From: Cellulophaga sp. Hel_I_12
GTDB taxonomy: Bacteria > Bacteroidota > Bacteroidia > Flavobacteriales > Flavobacteriaceae
Length of the DNA: 64,000 nucleotides
Reading direction: 5' to 3'
NCBI RefSeq assembly: GCF_000799565.1
Contig: NZ_JUHB01000001.1
Span: 1,863,501 to 1,927,500 of the forward strand
Below, in pieces: positions 18,694-28,465 of this stretch; positions within the stretch are counted from its first letter, which is position 1, and every line of letters starts with the position of its first letter. A program made the position numbers and the translations under genes. The notes under the pieces are model-generated. The model had not been told where the DNA came from and did not search any database. It worked only from the letters and a program-made list of their open reading frames with translations.

Positions 18694-20013
18694 ATGATTA
18701 CGCCTATACAAGGATTCTCAAAGCTTACTAAAGATCAAAAAATTAAATGGATTGCTGAGAATTATACCTCAAATACAGCGCATACCACTACCCTTCTGGA
18801 ACGTTATTGGAATACGGATGCTAAGGTTCAAAAGCTTCATGACGAGTTTATAGAAAATACAATTACCAACTACTATTTGCCTTTCGGGATAGCTCCTAAT
18901 TTTTTAATTAACGATTCACTCTACGCTATTCCAATGGTGATTGAAGAGAGTTCGGTAGTTGCCGCAGCAAGTAAAGCTGCAAAATTTTGGTTGACCAGGG
19001 GCGGATTTAAGGCGCAGGTTCTAAATACTGAAAAAGTAGGTCAAGTTCATTTTATGTATGACGGTGATGCTGATCAAATAACTTCTTTTTTTAAGCAATT
19101 AAAGCCCATTTTGAAAATGGATGCTGCATTGCTTACTAAAAACATGGAAAAAAGAGGAGGAGGCATTTTAGATATTGAGCTCAGAAACAAAACGAAGGAA
19201 TTAAAAAATTACTATCAATTGCATTGCACCTTTGAAACACAAGATGCCATGGGCGCCAATTTTATAAATACATGTTTAGAGCAATTTTCAAAAACGCTGA
19301 GAAGAGAATTTGATGACAGTGCTTTGAACACTCAAAATAAGGAGACCTTAGACATTGTGATGAGTATTTTAAGCAATTACGTACCGAACTGTATTGTAAA
19401 AGCCGAAGTGAGTTGCCCCATAGAAGATTTAAACGAAGACAAAAATATAGCGCCTGAAGTTTTTGCAAAAAAAATACTTAGAGCGGTTGAAATTGCCAAA
19501 GCTGAACCTTTTCGAGCGGTAACCCACAACAAAGGAATCATGAATGGGATTGATGCGGTTGTACTCGCCACAGGTAATGATTTTAGAGCTGTAGAAGCTG
19601 GAGTGCATGCCTATGCTGCAAAAAATGGCAACTACTCAAGCTTAACGCACGCGAGTATTGAAAATGGTATTTTTAAATTTTGGATTGAAGTACCACTAGC
19701 CTTGGGCACGGTTGGCGGTTTAACCTCTTTACATCCTCTGGTAAAATTAGCTTTAGAAATATTACAAAAACCATCAGCTCAAGAATTAATGAAAATTACG
19801 GCTGTAGCCGGTCTTGCTCAAAATTTTGCCGCTGTTCGTTCTTTGGTGACTACGGGAATTCAAGAAGGGCACATGAAAATGCACTTGATGAATATTCTAA
19901 ATCAGTTTGAAGCTACTGAAAGTGAAAAAATAGCCTTGATTGACTATTTTAAAAAGCATACGGTAAGCCACAGTGCCGTTGTAGAAGCCTTAGCTCAATT
20001 ACGCCATAAATAA
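18694..20013 (+). CDS. mvaA: Hydroxymethylglutaryl-CoA reductase, class II
   Basis: This enzyme reduces HMG-CoA to mevalonate, here surely in the biosynthetic direction because kinases and decarboxylase of the mevalonate route are also in the window. The ATG at 18694 gives 439 aa (MITPIQGFSKL...); an in-frame TTG at 18670 lies inside the -7 box and is rejected. Class II features are seen: PFGIAPNF, the catalytic Glu in IEESSVVAAA, DAMGANF, Lys in NKGIMNGID, Asp in ATGNDFRAVEAG and His in EGHMKMHL. It overlaps the following GHMP kinase start by one base (TAATG), so the two are co-translated. Confidence 0.94.
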   Translation: MITPIQGFSKLTKDQKIKWIAENYTSNTAHTTTLLERYWNTDAKVQKLHDEFIENTITNYYLPFGIAPNFLINDSLYAIPMVIEESSVVAAASKAAKFWLTRGGFKAQVLNTEKVGQVHFMYDGDADQITSFFKQLKPILKMDAALLTKNMEKRGGGILDIELRNKTKELKNYYQLHCTFETQDAMGANFINTCLEQFSKTLRREFDDSALNTQNKETLDIVMSILSNYVPNCIVKAEVSCPIEDLNEDKNIAPEVFAKKILRAVEIAKAEPFRAVTHNKGIMNGIDAVVLATGNDFRAVEAGVHAYAAKNGNYSSLTHASIENGIFKFWIEVPLALGTVGGLTSLHPLVKLALEILQKPSAQELMKITAVAGLAQNFAAVRSLVTTGIQEGHMKMHLMNILNQFEATESEKIALIDYFKKHTVSHSAVVEALAQLRHK

Positions 20014-20921
20014 TGACAAAAAAGTTCTACAGCAACGGGAAATTATTACTCACTGGAGAATATGCCGTTCTCGACGGGGCTCTTGCCTTAGCCGTGCCAA
20101 CAAGGTATGGTCAATCACTTGTACTTACCCAAAACACCACAAAAAAAATAGTATGGAAAAGTTTTGACTATCAATCTAAAATATGGTTCGAAGCACTTTT
20201 TGACAGTAAAACATTAGAAATAGTATCTTCCACTGATCGCCAAATAGCGAAAACGCTTCAGAAAATAGTTATAGAAGCTCAAAAATTAAACGCTAGTTTT
20301 CTGTCTGAAAATGTCGGGTATGAGGTACATACCTATTTAGACTTTCCCAGAGATTGGGGCTTGGGCTCCTCCTCTACCTTGTTAAACAACCTTGCTCAAT
20401 GGGCAGAAGTTAATCCGTTTACCTTACTGTGGAATGCCTTTACCGGCAGTGGTTATGACATAGCCTGTGCGCAGCATAAGCAACCCATTACGTACCAAGT
20501 GTTAGAAAAAAAACCTTTGGTTACTGAAGCACCATTTACGCCTAATTTTCTAGATGCTATTTACTTTATACACCTCAACACAAAACAAAATAGTAGAGAC
20601 GGTATTAACAGCTATCGAAAAGCAGCATTTGATACCCAAACATTCATTTCAAAAATAACATCGCTTACCAAAGAAATCTGTTCTTGTAAAAATATTGATC
20701 TATTTAAACAGCTTATTGTAGCACATGAAGTTTTAGTTGGTGCCGTACTGCATAAAACTCCTATACAGCAAGAACGATTTAGCGATTTTAATGGGGCTAT
20801 TAAAAGTTTAGGGGCTTGGGGCGGTGATTTTATTATGGCTGTCGGAGCTGAAAATACGCCGAAATATTTTAAGGATAAAGGCTATACGACTGTTTTACCT
20901 TATGCAGAAATGGTACTTTAA
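20013..20921 (+). CDS. GYDIA-family GHMP kinase (probable mevalonate-pathway kinase)
   Basis: This is a 302-aa kinase of the GHMP superfamily. It has motif 1 near the start (SNGKLLLTGEYAVLDGA), motif 2 DWGLGSSSTLLNN, the diagnostic GSGYDIACAQ, and a motif 3 counterpart SLGAWGGDF. The GYDIA signature marks a kinase family that accompanies mvaA in Flavobacteriia. Because a mevalonate kinase candidate and a diphosphomevalonate decarboxylase lie at 58544-60738, this protein is the best candidate for the remaining phosphomevalonate kinase step. The substrate is inferred, not seen. It starts on the stop codon of mvaA. Confidence 0.85.
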   Translation: MTKKFYSNGKLLLTGEYAVLDGALALAVPTRYGQSLVLTQNTTKKIVWKSFDYQSKIWFEALFDSKTLEIVSSTDRQIAKTLQKIVIEAQKLNASFLSENVGYEVHTYLDFPRDWGLGSSSTLLNNLAQWAEVNPFTLLWNAFTGSGYDIACAQHKQPITYQVLEKKPLVTEAPFTPNFLDAIYFIHLNTKQNSRDGINSYRKAAFDTQTFISKITSLTKEICSCKNIDLFKQLIVAHEVLVGAVLHKTPIQQERFSDFNGAIKSLGAWGGDFIMAVGAENTPKYFKDKGYTTVLPYAEMVL

Positions 20922-21030
20922 AAGCTTTACCCATCACTACTAAAAAAGCAAGTGATGGCAGCATAACTAGCGTAATATAAAATATTAGCTCTTGTTTATC
21001 ACAAATAATATACTTAAAAAATACACCCAT

Positions 21031-21060
21031 AAAAAAAGCCTCCTAATGGAGGCTTTTTTA
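21031..21060. terminator. Bidirectional terminator between the GHMP kinase gene and ppiD
   Basis: The stem AAAAAAGCCTCC / GGAGGCTTTTTT with a TAAT loop is perfect over 12 bp and has runs on both sides. It sits between convergent genes. Confidence 0.9.
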
Positions 21061-21082
21061 AGTCGTTCGGTCTATGGAGCTA

Positions 21083-23203
21083 CTAGTAGAAAATAGCTCT
21101 ATTATCTTCAATTTCTGCACCTGATTTTAGCGCTTCAAATAATGAAGAATATATTGAATTTGACTTTGCATTTTTTAGCGTATTTGCAAAAGTGCTGTAG
21201 TTATCTAGCTTAGGAGCCTCGGTTTTTTTGGTAACACTAATCATATAAATTCCGGTATTTCCTTCTAGCAAGCCTGAAGATTTACCTTCCCCTAAAACAT
21301 AGGCGGCACCAACAATGGCAGGTTCATTCCCTGCACCTGGAATGGTTGCAGCTTTTACCGTTAAAGCGGTAGCTGTAGCAGCAGAAACATTATTACTTGA
21401 AGCAAAATTATCCATAGACTTTCCTTTGTTGGCAGCTATGATTTGCTCTGCTTTTTTCTTTTTACGCAATATAGGCAATACCGTTGCAGAAGCATCTTCA
21501 GCAGTCATTAAGCCCTTTTCATATTTTGCTACTAATTGAACAACAGCATAGCCGTTATTTAAGTCAAAACGCTTGATATCTCCTTTTTCAGTGTTTTCAT
21601 TAAATGCCCATTGAACGATACTGCGTTGTGCAGAAAGTCCTGGTAAATTTTCATCCATAGGATTAATTTTATTTACCGGTCTTACCACATAATTTTTTTC
21701 TGCAGCTAAATCTGAAAATACTTTTTTACCATCAATAGATTCCATTTCGAACTTCGTTGCGTCTTGGAACAATAAATCTGTAGTTGTTTCAGAGGCCTCA
21801 ATTTCTCTAACTAGGTTTGCTATTTGATAAACATCTTGCTTTTCTTCTACTTTCACTATATGAAAGCCAAAATCAGTTTCTACCAATCCTATAGAACCCG
21901 TGCTATTGCTAAAAACAAAATCATTAAATGGAGCTACCATAGCACCTTCCTGAAAAAACCCTAAATCTCCACCTCTTGGTGCAGAAGGCCCTTCAGATTT
22001 TTCTTTTGCCAAGTCAGCAAAATTGACATCCGATTTTTTAGCTTCAACTAAAATTTCCTTTGCCATTTGCTCGGCTTCTTCTTTTGTTCTCGTCGTTGTC
22101 TCGTCAGCACTTTGAGAGTCCTTATATTTTATTAAGATATGACTAGCTTTAACATTGCCATTAGCCTTTTTTCCTGTTAGCTTCGTTACCTTAAACATAT
22201 TACCATCACGGTAAGGTCCAAAAATTTCTCCAACATTTAATTGTGCAATTGTATCTGCAAATTTTACTGGTAAGCTCGATTTTGGTTTGTAAACGGTATC
22301 GAACTTCATATCAGAATTAAGATCTAAAAATACCGCCATATCGCTTGTATTTCTAAATCCTTTTATCACTTCGGTTGTGTCTTTAGCTTCACTAAAGACC
22401 TCTTTGTCATTTAAAAGTGCTGTGATATTTTCTTTTACAGAATTTTCATCTCCTACAGATGCCTTTTCTTCAAAATATACAAATTGAATATCTCTGCTCT
22501 GTTCTTGTTTAAAATCTTCTTTGTGTGCCTTTATGTAGGTTTCAATTTCAGCTTTACTTACGGCAACGGTACTATCGGCTATAGCGGTAAAAGGTACTCT
22601 TACATAGCTAATATCTAGTTTGTCATTCGCAAATTTATAGTCTAATTCTCCTTCTTTTAAAGTAGCTCCTACACCTGATCTAATTAAGTTGAAATAAATT
22701 TGCTCCTTTGCAGCACGAATAATATCTTTTTCGTTCTGTAACCACGCCTGATAAGCTGGTGGGTTATTTTCTTTTAAATCAGCGATGTACGAAATAAACT
22801 TTGTTTCGTCGAAAACCCCATTGTCATTTAAGAACTGAGGCATTTGTGAAAACTGAGGATTTGATCTTAAGAAATCTACAATTTGATCTTGTTCTACTGT
22901 AATTCCTAAAGCCTTAAATTGCTCCTCTAGAATCGCATTTCGAACTTCTTGGTCGTATACATTATTCACCACTTGCATTGCTGTAGCGCTAGGACCGTAG
23001 TTACGAGTTGCTATTTCAACCTTTTCTCTAAATTCATCTATAGAAATTTCATTACCGTTGATTTCTGCAATAGCGGAACCAGCTTTATTCCCTGAAAAGG
23101 AATCTGCGCTAAAGATACCAGATACTACAAATGCAAATAATGCTAAACCTATGATTAAAATCAATATGGTTGTTTGCTTTCTAATTTTATCTAAAATTGC
23201 CAT
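21083..23203 (-). CDS. ppiD: Membrane-anchored peptidyl-prolyl isomerase PpiD/SurA-like
   Basis: This is a periplasmic folding helper tethered to the inner membrane. The 706 aa protein has one N-terminal anchor (residues 12-32). A SurA-like N-domain follows (ISIDEFREKVEIATRNYG... onward), then a parvulin domain around residues 345-455. That domain contains VKASHILIKYKD and the signature GGDLGFFQEGAMVAPFNDFVF...FGFHIVKVEEK. A C-terminal SurA-like region follows. Length exceeds E. coli PpiD (623 aa), as usual for Bacteroidota. It lies 510 bp downstream of the CNNM gene on the same strand, in the lptC block. Confidence 0.93.
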   Translation of the reverse strand: MAILDKIRKQTTILILIIGLALFAFVVSGIFSADSFSGNKAGSAIAEINGNEISIDEFREKVEIATRNYGPSATAMQVVNNVYDQEVRNAILEEQFKALGITVEQDQIVDFLRSNPQFSQMPQFLNDNGVFDETKFISYIADLKENNPPAYQAWLQNEKDIIRAAKEQIYFNLIRSGVGATLKEGELDYKFANDKLDISYVRVPFTAIADSTVAVSKAEIETYIKAHKEDFKQEQSRDIQFVYFEEKASVGDENSVKENITALLNDKEVFSEAKDTTEVIKGFRNTSDMAVFLDLNSDMKFDTVYKPKSSLPVKFADTIAQLNVGEIFGPYRDGNMFKVTKLTGKKANGNVKASHILIKYKDSQSADETTTRTKEEAEQMAKEILVEAKKSDVNFADLAKEKSEGPSAPRGGDLGFFQEGAMVAPFNDFVFSNSTGSIGLVETDFGFHIVKVEEKQDVYQIANLVREIEASETTTDLLFQDATKFEMESIDGKKVFSDLAAEKNYVVRPVNKINPMDENLPGLSAQRSIVQWAFNENTEKGDIKRFDLNNGYAVVQLVAKYEKGLMTAEDASATVLPILRKKKKAEQIIAANKGKSMDNFASSNNVSAATATALTVKAATIPGAGNEPAIVGAAYVLGEGKSSGLLEGNTGIYMISVTKKTEAPKLDNYSTFANTLKNAKSNSIYSSLFEALKSGAEIEDNRAIFY

Positions 23204-23713
23204 TCTATATTACTATTTTATATCAGCGCACGAAATTACCATTTTTCTTTTAAATACTAAAGACAAAAATTTTATAATATTTACTGCACGAAAAATAGAA
23301 AATACCCCTGTACAGTTACGCTAACACTTTGGTTTGTAGTGAACTGTCGTCAAAATAAAAAAAACAAGCCTATAAAAAGAACTACCTAATTGTTTTTCAG
23401 AAGATTATAAACCTGCAGGAAGTGAATTTTAGTACTAAAAAAGGAAGCTAAGGCGTTCAAAAATAAAATTTAAACACAAGCCTTAAAAGAGTATCGATAT
23501 CAAGAAACCATAGGACACTGAATCCTAAATTTATTCCCATCTCATACCCAAGGTATTAGGCATGAAGTCAAGCCTTGAGGACTTTTATAGATGAAAATGA
23601 ATTAGTTCACTAATCAGGATACTTCCGCTAACTTTAATTAGCTAAGGCTAAAAACGCCTTGAACCTAAAAGCAAATATAGAATTGTACCCCTAAGACTAA
23701 TTAGGAAGTATTT
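23204..23713. other. 510-bp intergenic region between the CNNM-protein gene and ppiD
   Basis: No credible ORF, RNA gene or terminator is seen. On the minus strand, toward ppiD, two exact TAnnTTTG boxes occur: TATTTTTG (complement of 23457-23464) and TATATTTG (complement of 23672-23679). Either would give a long ppiD leader (about 250 or 460 nt); neither has a matching TTG at -33. The gap is unusually long for this otherwise tight block. Confidence 0.4.
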
Positions 23714-25003
23714 CTAATCTTTATCTAATATTTCAAGGGCCACTAAATCTATCTTCGTGCTCGAAACTTCAAGAATAGTAAATAAATAATTATTTATTTT
23801 GATCTGAGCATCCTTATCCGGTATTTCCCCGGTTTCATTAACAATTAACCCTCCTAATGTTCCGTATTCGTCGCTTTCTGAAAGCTCTAACCTGTAATTT
23901 TCATTGATATAATCGACTTCTAAACGTGCCGAAAACTTATAGTTTTTCGAATCGATTTCTTCTTCAATTAAATCGGTTGAATCATGTTCATCTTCGATTT
24001 CACCAAAAAGCTCCTCTACAATATCTTCAACGGTCATGATTCCGGAAGTTCCGCCATATTCGTCTAAAACAACCGCCATGCTTTTTCGTTTTTTAATAAG
24101 GTTGCTCAAAATATCACTAATTAACATGGTTTCCGGCACAAACTCAACCGGCATTAAAATGCTTTTAATCGTCTTAGGCTTATTGAAAAGTTCATAAGAA
24201 TGCACGTAACCAATAATATTATCAATAGTGTCTTTATAAATCAATATTTTCGAATAGCCCGTATCAGAAAACCTTTTTATTAAACTTTTTGGTGTCTCGT
24301 GAAGCTCGACCGCTTCAATTTCTGTGCGAGGCACCATAACTTCGCGTGCTTTAACAGCCGAAAACTCAAGAGCATTTTGGAAAATCTGGATCTCAGAATC
24401 TACTTCATCTTCTTTTTCTACCGCTTCCATTTGCTCTGTAATATAATCGCCTAATTCTATTTTACTAAAGGCCAATTGTACTTCATCACCGTCGGTTTTA
24501 AAAAACACCTTTAAAATAATATCAGAGATTTTAATCACAAAATCTGAGATAAATGAAAAAAGAATATAAAAAATATAGGCAGGTAAAGCCAGTATTTTTA
24601 GTAAAGTGTTTGAATATATTTGAAAGAGCACTTTAGGCAAAAACTCCGCAGTCAGCAATATAATTATCGTTGAAATTACCGTCTGTGCTATTAGACTAAA
24701 ATCGGTTAAGAGTGCCGTTACCAAGGTACTATTTGATGGGCCATAACTCAAAAACCAATTCATGAGCAAGTCACCCATATACAGGCCATACACGACCAAG
24801 GCAATATTATTACCTATAAGCATGGTGGCGATAAACTTCGATGGTTTTTTGGTAAGTCTTGTTAATACTTTAGCTAAAAAACCTTCTTGTTTTTTTTCAA
24901 TTTCAATATGAATTTTATTTGCAGAAATAAAGGCGATCTCCATCCCTGAAAAAAAGGCAGATAAAATCAAGCAGCCAATAATAATAACAATTGATAGTCC
25001 CAA
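23714..25003 (-). CDS. CNNM/CorC-type transmembrane protein with CBS pair
   Basis: This 429-aa protein of the hemolysin-C/CorC/CNNM group is implicated in Mg2+ or other cation export. In order it has a DUF21/CNNM membrane domain (residues 1-190, four segments, with FSGMEIAFISANK near the start), a CBS pair (about 215-335, with VPRTEIEAVEL and DEYGGTSGIMTVEDIVEELFGEIEDEHD), and a C-terminal CorC_HlyC domain (about 345-425). It resembles flavobacterial GldE but lies in an lptC cluster rather than next to gldD, so I do not name it gldE. It starts 2 bp after the preceding small gene. Confidence 0.9.
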   Translation of the reverse strand: MGLSIVIIIGCLILSAFFSGMEIAFISANKIHIEIEKKQEGFLAKVLTRLTKKPSKFIATMLIGNNIALVVYGLYMGDLLMNWFLSYGPSNSTLVTALLTDFSLIAQTVISTIIILLTAEFLPKVLFQIYSNTLLKILALPAYIFYILFSFISDFVIKISDIILKVFFKTDGDEVQLAFSKIELGDYITEQMEAVEKEDEVDSEIQIFQNALEFSAVKAREVMVPRTEIEAVELHETPKSLIKRFSDTGYSKILIYKDTIDNIIGYVHSYELFNKPKTIKSILMPVEFVPETMLISDILSNLIKKRKSMAVVLDEYGGTSGIMTVEDIVEELFGEIEDEHDSTDLIEEEIDSKNYKFSARLEVDYINENYRLELSESDEYGTLGGLIVNETGEIPDKDAQIKINNYLFTILEVSSTKIDLVALEILDKD

Positions 25004-25005
25004 GA

Positions 25006-25209
25006 TTACTCTTTATTATCTTGTTTGTGTTTTTCGAATTTTATGCGATAGTTTCGTCTAAACAAAAACATACCGAAGGATACTACTGCAAAAAATATAA
25101 ACAAATAAGCTCTTTGCTTGTCGCTACTCCAATTGGTATAAATAACATTGAGCGATAAAAACCCGATAATTAAATATATATATTCGGTGTATTTAAAAAA
25201 TTTAGTCAT
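25006..25209 (-). CDS. Small two-helix membrane protein in the lptC operon
   Basis: This 67-aa protein has two hydrophobic helices (about residues 9-25 and 35-50) and a basic C-terminal tail RRNYRIKFEKHKQDNK. Its ATG lies inside the end of lptC (8 bp overlap) and its stop is 2 bp before the CNNM gene, so it is clearly translated as part of the operon. I do not recognise a named family. Tight coupling to lptC and the CNNM gene is the only hint to function. Confidence 0.75.
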   Translation of the reverse strand: MTKFFKYTEYIYLIIGFLSLNVIYTNWSSDKQRAYLFIFFAVVSFGMFLFRRNYRIKFEKHKQDNKE

Positions 25210-25813
25210 CTATTTCGTCTTTAATAATTTTATAACCATCTCCGGTTTTATGCGCATTTAAAATCGTAAAATCTTCATTAAAATCCATTCCCATACCATG
25301 AATTAAGGTACCGTCTTTTTCGTCAGAAAATTTAAATTTTTCTTGCGTAAAAATCCATTTATTTGCACGATCGTAATAGAGCTGTGGCGTTTCTAACTTT
25401 TTACCGTCTTGCATCTCTATAATCACGTTGCCTATTAAATCTATGATGTCAGTTCCAGAATAAATAATTCCGTAATCTGCCAAAATTACACTTTTATTCC
25501 CTTCTTTATCAAAATAATCGATTTTTAAGCCTTTTGGAAACGTGATGTATGGAAAAGCGAGATTCTCAAAATTTTCACTTATTGCTCCGGTGAGCACTAC
25601 CAATTTTTTTGTTTCAGCTATTTGCTCTGCAAGTGTAACCTCAGGTATTTCAGTATAAACAAGCTTATAATTTTCGGCAGTCCACTGAGGATACAGTTTC
25701 TTTTTTAATTCGTCACCCGTTTTACTGTACTCGTCGGCACAAGCCAAAAAAAGCATTGCTGTAGCGCAAACTACAGCAATGCTTTTAAAATTATTTATAT
25801 GAAATAGCTTCAT
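25202..25813 (-). CDS. lptC: LPS export protein LptC
   Basis: LptC is the single-anchor bridge protein that receives LPS from LptB2FG and passes it to LptA. The 203 aa product has a signal sequence ending in LFLACAD, so it may be a lipoprotein in this group. The beta-jellyroll LptC domain follows, with the flavobacterial landmarks GIIYSGTDIIDLIGNVII and MQDGKKLETPQLYYDRANKWIFT. Sequence is far from E. coli LptC (191 aa), but order and repeats of beta strands fit. It follows the TPR gene by 1 bp, so the block from coaX down is one operon. Confidence 0.88.
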   Translation of the reverse strand: MKLFHINNFKSIAVVCATAMLFLACADEYSKTGDELKKKLYPQWTAENYKLVYTEIPEVTLAEQIAETKKLVVLTGAISENFENLAFPYITFPKGLKIDYFDKEGNKSVILADYGIIYSGTDIIDLIGNVIIEMQDGKKLETPQLYYDRANKWIFTQEKFKFSDEKDGTLIHGMGMDFNEDFTILNAHKTGDGYKIIKDEIDD

Positions 25814-25814
25814 A

Positions 25815-27185
25815 TTACAAACTAGGAACCTTTACACTGCCACCTACCCAGCAGTTAAATGTCACCGTTTTACCCGCCATATTCTCACTAAAAATCATTT
25901 CTCTAGAGGGTACTTTAGACATGTAACTCTCTACGGCTCTAGCCGATCTGCTGGCTAATGAAGGATCTACTCTTCCCGCTTGGCGAGCAACATCTGCAGC
26001 CTTCCAATACATAGCACGCTTTTCGAAACTAGTGCTACCGCAATCATTAGCACTACTGGCATACAAACTAGCAATTAATAAATAAGCCTTACCATTTGAA
26101 GGATTTGCATCTAAAGCTTTTTGAGCATAGCTTCTAGCGTTAGACTTACTGCCACTTCTAGAAAAATCGGTGGCTACTTTATACAATAAGTTAGACTTTT
26201 TAAATTTATCGGTTTCTAAATCTATAGCTTTAGTAAAGTATGATAATGCTGAACTCTTATTCCCAGCTTTACTTTCTAATCCACCTAAATACACATACAA
26301 ATCTGCTGTAGGCTTTAACGCCAATTGTGCATCTAAAACTTTTTTAAACATAGGATCATCTGTACATTCTTTGTTGTACATTCTGCTTGATGCTCTTTCT
26401 AACCAAGTGATATCTGTTTTTTTATCTTCGAAACTCTTTTCGTATAGGGGTATTAAATTAGAGCAATCCGCTAAAGCTCCTAGTTTAGCATCAATACTAC
26501 CTTCTATACTACCATAAATTCCTGAGTTTTGAGTGTACGCTGCTAATCTTCCTTTCTCTTTTGCCGTAATAGTCCCATCATCTTCTTTTGGCAATAACTT
26601 TTCGATATTATCTGTTAATTTTTTGTTTTCAACAGAAATTTGCTCCGTTACGTTATCATAGGTATCAAAAACTTCTTGCAAATCTTTTGCACCTGCTTTA
26701 TGTAAATCTACGAGTAGTGAAAAATACAAGTATAACGCTTTTGGATTCCCAAAATTATCTTTGTCTACTGTAAAACCATTATGTAAAACATCATAGATTT
26801 CTTGATCAGAACCCATTTTTTCATCATTCATCAACAAGGCTTTATCGATGGCAATACCCGCTACTGTAAAATCTTTTGGAAAGTATTTAATACTTGCATC
26901 ATAAAGACCCATTAAATCATTAATGAAACCAGTTTTTTCCGCACCGGCTGATTTTTCAATTTTAAACTTTAAAATTCTTTCACCGTAGATATAAATGGCT
27001 TTATTTAAATCTGGACATGTGGTGTACAGCATTTTCCAAGGCGTGAAAGCAGCCTCATAGTTTTTCACCTTCACATTTTCATGCACTATGGATAAGTTTG
27101 TAGGGCATTCTGGGTTGGCTTGTGCTATTGCACCCCCCGTAAACCCAAAAAGCAACATAGCTACGATATAAATTCTCTTTTTCAT
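25815..27185 (-). CDS. Periplasmic TPR-repeat protein of unknown function
   Basis: The 456 aa precursor begins with a signal peptide (cleavage after GGAIAQA, about residue 23). Tetratricopeptide-like helical repeats are visible in the C-terminal half: LYVYLGGLESKAGNKSSALS, SNLLYKVATDFSRSGSKSNA and AYLLIASLYASSANDCGS. It lies between an outer-membrane protein gene and lptC with gaps of 17 and 1 bp. In flavobacteria such a TPR gene regularly sits here, and a role in LPS or outer-membrane protein handling is plausible but not shown by the sequence. Confidence 0.85.
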   Translation of the reverse strand: MKKRIYIVAMLLFGFTGGAIAQANPECPTNLSIVHENVKVKNYEAAFTPWKMLYTTCPDLNKAIYIYGERILKFKIEKSAGAEKTGFINDLMGLYDASIKYFPKDFTVAGIAIDKALLMNDEKMGSDQEIYDVLHNGFTVDKDNFGNPKALYLYFSLLVDLHKAGAKDLQEVFDTYDNVTEQISVENKKLTDNIEKLLPKEDDGTITAKEKGRLAAYTQNSGIYGSIEGSIDAKLGALADCSNLIPLYEKSFEDKKTDITWLERASSRMYNKECTDDPMFKKVLDAQLALKPTADLYVYLGGLESKAGNKSSALSYFTKAIDLETDKFKKSNLLYKVATDFSRSGSKSNARSYAQKALDANPSNGKAYLLIASLYASSANDCGSTSFEKRAMYWKAADVARQAGRVDPSLASRSARAVESYMSKVPSREMIFSENMAGKTVTFNCWVGGSVKVPSL

Positions 27186-27202
27186 GATCTAGTATTTAAC
27201 GG

Positions 27203-28465
27203 TTAATTAATTTTTCGTTTGTAGAACCACTCTGCATTTAAAGATAGTCCAATATTAAATTTAAAATAATTTTCTTTTATCAGTCCTGCGTCAATAGTTC
27301 CTCTCTGACCAAACTCAAAACCTATGTTCAGATTAGAAAAGTCCTTCAACGGTAATCCAGTTCCAAAAGTTATGCCAAAGTCGTTTATTGATTCATTATT
27401 AATTACCATTCCAGTATCCGCATAACGTAAACCAGCCCTGTAAACTACTCTATTAAAGTAGTTTGTAAATGAAGAATAATCAGGAATATAGTACCCTCCA
27501 ACAGCAAAAGTACTTGCTTCGCCGTATTGTAAATTGTCTACTTGAAAGAAATCATTTTTATAGTCTGTTAAGGATTGAAAACTATACTCTGCCCCCACAA
27601 ACCATTTTAAATCCTCACCCATTCCAAGACCCAATGTAGCTATCGTTGGTATTCTCACATCTGCCCTATTTAAACCCTCTGCCTGCAAATCTACTTCAAA
27701 AACTTCAATTTCTTGTCCGTTTATCCTTGAAAAGGAGCCTAATGATTGCTGATTCTCAGCATTGAGATTCACCTGGGTATCAAAGGCTAAAGAAGAATAC
27801 AACCTGTATTTATCATTTAGCTTAGGCGTGTAATTTAAAGAATAATTAAAGTCATACCCACTTAATTTTGACTCTCTTCTATCTAAAGTTCCAAATTGAA
27901 CGTCTGATGATGACTGAACTCTTCTGTTATTGATGGTTCCAAAATTATAATTAACTGTGGCACCAACACTCAAATTTTCGAGGATCTTATATCCTAAAGA
28001 CAAATAAACCCTATTTAAACCTCCGTCTCCGGAATATTCATTACTTAAGGTTGTTTCATTGGCGTCAGTGGTGCTTGATTCTATATTATACCCCACAGAA
28101 GAAAATGGCATTAGGCCAAAACCCATACCCATGCGACTACTTAACGGAACGCCTATAGATAGATAATCCAAATTTGTTAAGGTAGAGTTTTCCTTACTCG
28201 TTGCGCTAGTATATCCTAAACGCTTATGCGATATTCCCGCAGCATATGTGGTTAATCTTAGCTGGCTGTAAGCCGCAGGATTTTTTAAGTTTATATGTAT
28301 GCTATCAGCATGCATGCTTATACCACCCATCATTTGATTATCTACAGTACCTGAGGCTATAATATCACCTAAACCAAAATAAGAGTAAGGAGATGAACTT
28401 CCGCTTTGCGCCGTTAACCCCCAAGAGGCAAAAGCGACTATTACAACTACTAATTTTCTAATCAT
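27203..28465 (-). CDS. Outer-membrane beta-barrel protein (FadL/OMPP1-like) of unknown function
   Basis: The 420 aa precursor has a signal peptide ending at TAQS (about residue 20). The N-terminal PYSYFGLGDIIASG and MMGGISMHADSIHINLKNPAAYS resemble the hatch/plug of flavobacterial OMPP1-type proteins (FadL group, small hydrophobic molecule channels). Beta strands alternate through the rest, and the chain ends in an aromatic strand (FNIGLSLNAEWFYKRK). It starts directly after the coaX stop. The cargo is unknown. Confidence 0.82.
   Translation of the reverse strand: MIRKLVVVIVAFASWGLTAQSGSSSPYSYFGLGDIIASGTVDNQMMGGISMHADSIHINLKNPAAYSQLRLTTYAAGISHKRLGYTSATSKENSTLTNLDYLSIGVPLSSRMGMGFGLMPFSSVGYNIESSTTDANETTLSNEYSGDGGLNRVYLSLGYKILENLSVGATVNYNFGTINNRRVQSSSDVQFGTLDRRESKLSGYDFNYSLNYTPKLNDKYRLYSSLAFDTQVNLNAENQQSLGSFSRINGQEIEVFEVDLQAEGLNRADVRIPTIATLGLGMGEDLKWFVGAEYSFQSLTDYKNDFFQVDNLQYGEASTFAVGGYYIPDYSSFTNYFNRVVYRAGLRYADTGMVINNESINDFGITFGTGLPLKDFSNLNIGFEFGQRGTIDAGLIKENYFKFNIGLSLNAEWFYKRKIN

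Noticed and set aside
23058..23324. 88-codon plus-strand ORF opposite the ppiD start
   Set aside because: It is largely antisense to ppiD, has no recognisable protein features and no promoter.
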